Positions 58,661 through 64,000 of a DNA stretch of 64,000 nt are shown one piece after another. This stretch comes from Pleurotus ostreatus/Saccharomyces cerevisiae fusant (lineage: Eukaryota; Opisthokonta), in assembly GCA_024196135.1 (NCBI GenBank), contig JAMQCK010000083.1:1-64000 (forward strand). The letters are read 5' to 3'. Every line of letters begins with the position of its first letter. The first letter of the stretch is position 1. The notes under the pieces were generated by a model. That model saw only the letters and a list, made by a program, of their open reading frames with translations, ran no database searches and was not told the DNA's origin. Both the position numbers and the translations under genes were made by a program.

Positions 58661-60075
58661 TCACGATGCATTCACATGACGAAGGAGCCAAGTCGGACGG
58701 GAAGCGAACAAAACTTCGACGGCCTCCGAGCACGAAGCCCCAATCGCGGTCAAGCGGACCTCTACATCCTCCGGAATCTCATATACAAGCTGCGTCAGCC
58801 CAGGATGCGCCGTATCCACAGTCGTCAAGTCCAGTATGGCTGGAAAGGTGAACCGCCTGGGCTTCCGCATCGGTCCCGCAATGAAGTTCGCCAGATAGAG
58901 GCATTGGAGGCGTCCGCCGGCCCATGACGAGGCTTCGACTATGTCCAATAGGTCCTGACTGGAGACAGGCATGGCGAGGACAAGGTAGGACACCCGATGC
59001 AAGGGAAACTGGAGGACGCGGGAGACCTTGTCTGCCCATAGAGTTCAAGTTGGTAAAGCAGACCGAACTCTTTCTTCAAGCCCATGATACGCGTGCGCCC
59101 GGTAGACATGGACCCGGGGATATGGCGAGATCTTCCGTGCGAGGCCGTTGTATCGTCCTTGAACGTGATGCGCAGAAATACCAGTCGCCACAGATGTGGC
59201 GCCAGCGTATCCAAGACGACCGAAAGCGAGTCCTCAGCCGGATGCAGACCACCTCGTACCTGCGTTTCGTTGATGACCAGCTCGAGCTGCGTGAGCCGGT
59301 AGTAGTCGAGTTCTTTTAGATTGCGTAGCGCCGCGTCGAGCGGGACAGAGCCATACAGTTGAAAGCATCTTCCCTTCGGCGTCAAAGGCCTCTCGTCGAT
59401 GCCGGTGCCGACAGTGAAATGCAGCAAACTTCCTTGCAAGATGTCCATATCCGGAGGGTGGTAGTTGACGAAAGCGAGCGTACCATCCCAGTCATCTTTG
59501 GTGATATCCTCTTCTGCAGTAGGGAGCGCCGTATCGGTCAAGGTCGAGGCCGCGAAGACGGATTCGTCTGTCGGGCAGACGAAAGCATATTCGCCAGCTA
59601 GACCTCCTCTGGGTGCGGGGAGGGCAAAATTGAATCGGGCAGGCCTCGCAGGTCCATCCTCGAGCTCGTGAAAGACCTGCTCGACGAGTTCCAATAAGGA
59701 TATATTCACAGTCGTCTCTGGGCCAAACCGAACGAGGACGCCGTCAAAATCGTTGTAGCAGTTCAGAAAGCTGCAGCGCCGCCCCTCGGTCTCGCTGATC
59801 TTGAAGGGAGAAAAGGGAGCAGAGGAATGACTTCGCGGGCTAGACGCTGGGCTTTCGTATCGCCGAGAATGTGGCGGTGTATCGTTCGCGAGTGGTCTGG
59901 TGCCAACATCGCTTGCTAGGTTCGACGGACCAACGATGCTTGAACTTGTGCTCTCCTCTGGTATCGAGCTTGCAAGAGGTTCAAGAAAGACGAGGTCAAG
60001 GTCTGGGAGTTCAAAAGTCGAACTTGTAGGTGGCGCCACGAATCTATCGCTCGCCGGTGTACCTGTGCCGGTCAT
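58661..60075 (-). CDS. Hypothetical protein, member C of the three-gene local family
   Basis: Exon 1 (60075-59027) and exon 2 (58958-58661), separated by a 68-nt intron, give 448 residues from MTGTGTPASDRFV. The N-terminus is Ser/Pro-rich. The C-terminal half carries YYRLTQLELVINETQVRGGL, SLSVVLDTLAPHLWRLVFLR and KEFGLLYQLELYG, then, after the intron, QDLLDIVEASSWAGGRLQCL and a Trp/Leu-rich end. The VRGG...D..S.VLD.L..HL block pairs closely with VRGG...D..RAVLGHL.HL of member B directly downstream. Upstream the frame stays open without an ATG, so a further 5' exon cannot be excluded. Confidence 0.7.
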
Positions 60076-60935
60076 GGTGTAAGCTAGCGCGTCGGCGCAA
60101 GCGCGCCGCTGATTCAAGAAGGCGATGTGACTATCGACAGAAACTAGCCTGCTTAACTTCAGTGCGAAGTCCGAGCAATCAGATGATGATAGGCGCACCG
60201 TATAATCGTAGTCGAAAGCAGTCCGGCAAGCTTGTCAGCGCTGGCCAAGGCCGCTCAGATCGTATCGTCAGGCAAGGGTGTCGGCAGGGAGGTCAGAGAA
60301 CGCATCGAACGATACCACAAGCATTCTATATGCGCGCTTCATGGTCGGAGCACAGCTGGCCCAGCGTTTATTCACACGAGCCACGAATCACAATTAGTAC
60401 GGAGCTCATTGTTGACAGCGTTGCTAGGGTGAGCCGAAGGGCAGGGGCTTGCTGCGTTGGGCCCGCTCGTCCCATTCGGAGTGGGCATGGTGGTAGCAGA
60501 GTTATAGGAACATGGTCGCGACTAGAGCAAGACGTGCACAAATGAGTGCTGGTGATGGTCGAAGACAAGGCGCTCGCGGTTCGTGTTTGTCACTCCGACA
60601 GCGTGACTACCAACTTTCTCAATTTTACGCGGTATTTGGACCACAGAACGCAGTCTAAACCAGCCAATCTCATCCTCACCGTCTGCTCAAGTCTGCACCA
60701 GCCACTCCGCCGACGTACAACTTATGAGGGCAGGGGCGGAGTAGGAGGAAGGCGACCGTTGCGCTCCCCAGTCCCCACCTTCCCCAAGCTGTCCGAGAGC
60801 AACATTTCGCCGCTCCCCACGCGCCAGATGATCGTCAACTTTCACCGCCAGACCTTGAGGCGAATGACGTCACAAAGCCAGAGGACGGCCCAGCATGCGC
60901 GGCCGGGAGATGGCAAAAACTGAGCCCGGAGCCAC
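60076..60935. other. Intergenic, no gene seen
   Basis: Promoter side of family gene C up to the tRNA-Tyr gene. Plus-strand frames of 60-170 codons lack supporting features. Confidence 0.45.
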
Positions 60936-61017
60936 TCCCTTCTGCCCGGTTCGAACGGGCGACATTCAGATGTTATCCAATTACAGTCTGACGCTCTTCC
61001 AACTGAGCTAAGAAGGG
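60936..61017 (-). tRNA. tRNA-Tyr (GUA) with short intron
   Basis: Cloverleaf on the minus strand: acceptor CCCTTCT/AGAAGGG (perfect), D-arm GCTC...GAGC, anticodon stem TCAGA/TCTGA, anticodon GTA, T-loop TTCGAAC, discriminator A. The anticodon loop is 16 nt, so a 9-nt intron (about TTGGATAAC) sits after position 37, the standard place. Eukaryotic tRNA-Tyr genes typically carry an intron here, removed by the tRNA splicing endonuclease. Confidence 0.93.
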
Positions 61018-61224
61018 CATGTGAGCTGGGCAGCTCTGTAGAAGTAAGAAGCACACGCATTCTCAACCCACGAGCGAGCTGCCGTACTCTGCTTTCCGGA
61101 CCTTCACCAGCGCACAGGGAAAGCTGGAGCCAGAAGGGGCGGAAGCGCCAGTAGCATCGTGCAGGACGTTGGACAAACACTATGATACGACAAGCCGTAC
61201 AGCGTAAAGAGGTCATCGCCAGGA

Positions 61225-62488
61225 TCATTTCCTGGCGTACGTGATCTACGCGATGAGGGTCAGCAAAGGAGTACCGGCAGCATGGCAATGGCAATAATGT
61301 CGCAGAAAGACGAAGGAGGGGGGAAGCAGGAAGATGATGATGAGGATTGCAAAATGCCTTACGCACCTTGATCTTGTTCTCGCCGTCCATCTTGTAGTTG
61401 TGCAGCGCGTCCTTCGCGTTCGTTGCCGACGCCTCGTCGTAGTACTCGACGAAGGCGATGTCCTTCTTCGTCGGCACCATACGCACTTCGTGGAGGTTGG
61501 GGTATCTGCGTCGTTGGGTTAGCGAACCGAAAAGGGACGCGGGAGCAGGGTGGGGCAAATGCAAGATTGGCAACGCGATGATATGAAGGAACGGAAGGAG
61601 AGCAAGACGCACTGTGAGAACAGAGCGGTGAGCTGGTCTTTTGACACCGTCTCGGGCAGGTTTTGCAAGAAGAGAATTTTGTTGGGAGGCAGGTATTCGT
61701 CCGGCATGAGGACGTTCGGCCGCCGCGTCGCGGGTAGATGGGACACGCCGTCGCCTGCAGGTGATGAGCGGGATACAGGAGAAAACACTGCAGAACACGC
61801 ACTGGCCAATGCCAACCGCTTGGCCTTGAGCTTCTGCTTGAGGGGGTTCGTGTACCGCGTCTTGCCTGGATCAACCGTCAGCAGCTCCTCCGACATCGAC
61901 GGCACAGGTCACGCACGCTTATGCTCCTCCCTCCTCTTCTTGTGATCGTCAAATTGAGACTCATCTAACTTCTTGACCACCGCGTCCGACCGCGAGCGCG
62001 CGAATGATATTTGCTGCAAGGTCAGGATGATCAGCGATCGCTCTACCGCTGTCGAACAAGTCCACGCACCATGGGCTTGGTATACAAGGGGAAACCGCGC
62101 ACTTCGCGCGCCGCGCGGCGTGCCGAGTTGACATCCGCAAAAGACACGAACGCCTGCCCGCGCATGCGAAGATTACGATGCGCCACGACGTCCAGCACCT
62201 CGCCGTACGTCTTGAACAGCGTGCGGAGCGTCTGCTTCATGACTGTATATTGAGAATGAAGAGTTCATCGCAAGCATGGTCAGCAATTCGTCCCCGTGTA
62301 CGAGCCATAGAATACGTACTGTCAACTTTGATCTTCTCGTTGAGATTCTGGATGTAGAGCGTCTCGCACGCGTACTCGGGCTCGGCAGGCGTTGAGGACG
62401 CAGCGGGTGCGGCCACCGGAGGCATGGGGACGACAGGCTGGGGCGCCGCCATCGGAGCGGCCAGCGGGGGAGCGGGGGGCACGTCCAT
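61225..62488 (-). CDS. U1A/U2B''-type snRNP protein with two RRMs
   Basis: A spliceosomal snRNP component binding a U1 or U2 snRNA stem-loop. At least five introns. After a Pro/Ala-rich N-terminus (MDVPPAPPLAAPMAAPQ), RRM1 starts ETLYIQNLNEKIKVD and continues MKQTLRTLFKTYGEVLDVVA, with RNP1 RGQAFVSF, and then QISFARSRSDAVVKK. A charged linker with NPLKQKLKAKR follows. RRM2 has NKILFLQNLPETVSKDQL, YPNLHEVRMVPTKKDIAFVE, NAKDALHNYKMDGENKIK and ends ITYARK. The last six residues come from a small terminal exon after an intron of about 115 nt, which brings a stop right after the RRM as in other members. U1A and U2B'' cannot be told apart safely; fungi often have one protein for both. Confidence 0.92.
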
Positions 62489-62691
62489 TGTTGTGGAATT
62501 GGTGGTGGATGGGAGAAAAGAGCGGCGCGCCGGGCCGCGTGGCCGGCGCCTTGAGACTTTGTGGCGCTAAATCGCCTCTTGGACTGGAACTTGACCATGG
62601 AAAATCCCATGTAATGAAGATTCTTATTATCTACGATCTCTGCGAGGAGAGAATACAAGACAAGAACGATAATCCCTGAGGAACTATGCTA

Positions 62692-64000
62692 CTACTTCTT
62701 TCGCAACGCTGCGTACGCATCCTCGGCCACCTTGACCTTCTTCGTGACCAAGCACTTTCTCGCGGCCAGATGACTTAGGAAGGGTCGAGGATTGAATTCT
62801 GCAAGGCGCCCAGGTGCTATAAGATCTGACTTGGCAACTCGAACGCGAAGGATGCGCAACCTCCGCAAGTGGGACCTCGTCAACAAACTCGCCGCGTCCG
62901 GCAAGTCCTCGGGATGAATCGCGTGCAGGGTAAGCATGCGGAGCCTGGTCGACGAGCGCGCCAACATGTTCTCGATGGCATCTATATGCACACCGGCTCC
63001 CGATATGTCTAGGCGTTCGAGCTTCGGTGCGGTGGGGCAGTCGTACAAGGGCTGCCAGTCTCGCTGCCCACGAAGCATCAGGACGCGCAGGTGCCTGAGC
63101 AAGAGAGACGGAGGCATGGGAAGAGGGTACGTATCGTGTTGAGTGGGCGTCACTGAAAATCCGAGCCAGACTTGCAAGACCTCGACGCGGGGACAAGCAA
63201 TGAGAATATCCTTGAGCTCGTTGTTCCTAATCTTGTTGAGGCCTAAGTGGGTGACATTCCCAAGCGGCGAAGATGCGATATGTAGAGAAGGTAGGCGGGG
63301 ATCATCCCAGAAATCCACCACTCGAAGACGAGGGGACGAGCACAAGACAGGCCAAAGATCAATCTCCGGGCGTGGGTTTTGGGGGTCATGCGCTCGCATT
63401 GACAAGCGGATCGATGCTTGCTCGAGAGACACGAACGACCCAGGTGGCAGCGTGCGTAGTCGATTCAAAGCGTTGAAATGGCGGGTAAGGCGAATGGAAA
63501 TCTCCTTCCAGCGAAGCGCGGTTGCCGCTACACGACGAATGATGGATCGACAGTATCTGGCAGGCGGACGCTTCGAGCGATCTTTGAGCAGTGCACCATT
63601 GAGTCGGAGGATGAGGGGAAGTCCCGCGGAGAGTTTGAGACATAGCTTGAAGGATATGTAGTCGCACCACCGCGGTGAATGCATCTCTATGCGCGTCCAA
63701 AGGGTAGGGCAACTCCTGGCGACCCTCGACCAGCGTGAGCACACGCGGGTTATGGTGAATATGGCTTCGGAGTAGGTCTGTGGGTCATGCGGTGAGCTCG
63801 CAGAGTGGTGCATGAGTCTGTCGCGCGGGTAGTCGAACCCTGAAATCGCATCACCGCAGAGCTCAAAAATCAGACATAGAATCTCGACGGGAAGCTCGTT
63901 GATGCGTGCGCCTTATAGCGAAAAAGGCTCGATCAGTAACGATGAAGAAAATGATATCGCTGGAACATACGTCGCCGCCAGTACTGCTCAACCAGCCGAC
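62692..64000 (-). CDS. F-box protein with LRR-like region, 5' end beyond window
   Basis: The large exon begins near 63910 after an intron (gtatgt...ataag). It encodes the F-box RINELPVEILCLIFELCGD, FDYPRDRLMHH, then CPTLWTRIEMHSP, SAGLPLILRLNG, LRWKEISIRL, TLPPGSFVSLEQASIRLS, VDFWDDPRL, SPLGNVTHLGLNK and the end KVAEDAYAALRKK. Order and spacing match the F-box gene at 3.2 kb throughout, including the FDYPRD box after the F-box. A preceding exon (RLVEQYWRR, in frame) reaches the right edge, so the start codon lies outside. Expected role: substrate receptor of an SCF ubiquitin ligase. Confidence 0.8.

Noticed and set aside
1..64000. CRISPR arrays, bacterial operons or ribosome binding sites
   Set aside because: Intron-rich eukaryotic genes and tRNA structure exclude a prokaryotic origin; no regularly spaced direct repeats with unique spacers are present.

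Overview
The window looks like nuclear DNA of a filamentous basidiomycete (Agaricomycetes; a polypore-like fungus is my guess). Nearly every gene is broken by many short introns of about 48-70 nt with GTNNGT...YAG borders. The DNA is GC-rich with strong C/G third-codon preference. There are two eukaryotic tRNA genes (one with a tRNA intron), and the housekeeping genes are fungal (UTP22, RPL28e, malic enzyme, class II DAHP synthase, a U1A/U2B'' protein, a Trf4-type poly(A) polymerase). Exon models below were assembled by eye from donor/acceptor sites and frame continuity. Ends of single-exon features are reliable; internal junctions may be off by a base or two.

Layout. 0.5-11.7 kb: a Ser/Gly-rich protein with a hydrophobic C-terminus (-), an F-box/LRR-like gene (+), a member of a local three-gene family (-), a small single-pass membrane protein (-) and a PP1-targeting CBM21 protein (-). 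11.7-16.4 kb is gene-poor and carries a decayed array of about 21-nt units. Then come tRNA-Ile (-) and UTP22 (-).

20.8-35.1 kb is the most distinctive part. A 5.2-kb block with a 14-exon gene, about 500 bp of its upstream region and its TATA box is present twice in the same orientation. About 4 kb lies between the copies, holding a poorly resolved multi-exon gene on the other strand and some eroded repeats. The encoded proteins (about 1,330 aa) combine an N-terminal helical region, coiled coils, a beta-rich region and two ZZ-like zinc fingers.

35.8-51.4 kb: a conserved hypothetical (-), a Trf4-like poly(A) polymerase (-) divergent from RPL28e (+), a small basic protein (-), two tandem MYND-finger paralogs (+), a hypothetical protein (-), a class II aldolase/adducin-family enzyme (-) and malic enzyme (-), the last with two microexons of 8 and 9 nt. 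51.4-54.2 kb is again gene-poor with 21-nt repeats. 54.2-64 kb: class II DAHP synthase (+), two more members of the three-gene family (-), tRNA-Tyr (-), the U1A/U2B'' protein (-) and a second F-box gene (-) that runs off the right edge.

The genes do not form a pathway. Housekeeping functions in ribosome biogenesis, splicing, nuclear RNA surveillance, the shikimate pathway and NAD(P)H supply alternate with fast-evolving lineage-specific families (F-box pair, MYND pair, ZZ pair, three-member family). Local duplication of accessory genes between conserved ones is the main theme.
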